A stretch of DNA of 45,398 nucleotides, from the NCBI GenBank assembly GCA_016719055.1, contig JADKAW010000030.1:1-45398 (forward strand). The letters run 5' to 3'. The notes beneath the pieces are model-generated. The model worked only from the letters and a program-made list of their open reading frames with translations, ran no database searches and was not told the DNA's origin. Position 1 is the first letter of the stretch. Every line of letters starts with the position of its first letter. Made by a program: the position numbers and the translations under genes. The DNA comes from Candidatus Rhodoferax mariagerensis. Lineage in GTDB: Bacteria; Pseudomonadota; Gammaproteobacteria; Burkholderiales; Burkholderiaceae_C. Shown here in pieces: positions 45,235 through 45,398 of this stretch.

Positions 45235-45398
45235 ATGGCCTATCAAATCACAAGAGAAACATACGGGGTCCACACCGCGTATTGCGGGTTTGTCACTGGC
45301 GCAGAGTTTCTGGAGTCGATGTTCCACAACCAGAACGACCCTGATTTCGACATATGGCGCTATGCCATCACAGACTTTTTGCAGGTCACCGGTCGCTG
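45235..45398 (+). CDS. Hypothetical protein, 3' end cut by window
   Basis: The first 54 codons are present: MAYQITRETYGVHTAYCGFV, then EFLESMFHNQNDPDFDIWRY and AITDFLQV. AGGAGG lies 5-10 bases before the ATG. It resembles small proteins with a YAITDF core (STAS/SpoIIAA-like fold suspected), but the family is not certain. Probably co-transcribed with the preceding gene. Confidence 0.65.
   Translation, partial: MAYQITRETYGVHTAYCGFVTGAEFLESMFHNQNDPDFDIWRYAITDFLQVTGR

Overview
The window looks like a chromosomal segment of a nitrogen-fixing betaproteobacterium of the Comamonadaceae, most like Rhodoferax. This is inferred from the GC-rich coding style, the corC-lnt pairing, a nifB-led accessory nif cluster, a nifQ-containing mod operon and a short dispersed intergenic repeat; no taxonomic marker gene is present. 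No tRNA, rRNA, CRISPR array or intact transposase was seen.

Layout. 1-7.7 kb holds housekeeping genes: lnt, corC (apparent frameshift), a GNAT acetyltransferase, an unknown protein, a Rep/UvrD helicase and pldA. 7.7-15.2 kb is a plus-strand nif accessory operon: two perfect NifA upstream activator sites and a sigma-54 promoter precede nifB, then a ferredoxin, a nif-type IscA, a helical-repeat protein, an Fe-S LRV protein, two adjacent nifZ paralogues, an unknown ORF, nifS, nifT, a small unknown ORF and a SIR2-like protein. These serve FeMo-cofactor core synthesis (NifB), Fe-S supply (NifS, IscA) and nitrogenase maturation (NifZ, NifT).

15.3-27.6 kb is a rearranged accessory region: a phasin-like protein, an orphan DUF2126 (amidoligase-like) protein, a LysR regulator with a divergent 55-codon gene, one intact chemoreceptor with two decayed partial copies, a secreted Ig-like protein, a graveyard of fragments (RelE-type toxin, modC 3' end, 5'-truncated F420-reductase-like gene), a DODA dioxygenase and dsbB.

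27.6-32.8 kb is a minus-strand molybdenum operon, modE-modA-nifX-like-modD-nifQ-modB-modC. It joins molybdate sensing and import to the nitrogenase Mo-donor protein NifQ and an FeMo-co binding protein. modB has an apparent one-base frameshift. Candidate ModE half-sites and a relic of a second modE lie upstream.

33.3-41.5 kb is a phosphorelay operon on the minus strand: an excisionase-HTH/receiver regulator, an HPt protein, a CheB-CheR-PAS fusion and a four-PAS hybrid histidine kinase. An opposite-strand MntA/HepT toxin-antitoxin cassette sits exactly at the junction of the last two genes, flanked by a perfect 16-bp direct repeat. The repeat carries both the stop codon of the upstream gene and the start codon of the downstream gene, so the cassette apparently entered an ATGA overlap while leaving both reading frames whole. 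41.6-45.4 kb holds cheY, cheZ, a hemerythrin-PAS-PAS-GGDEF-EAL protein and the start of one more gene.
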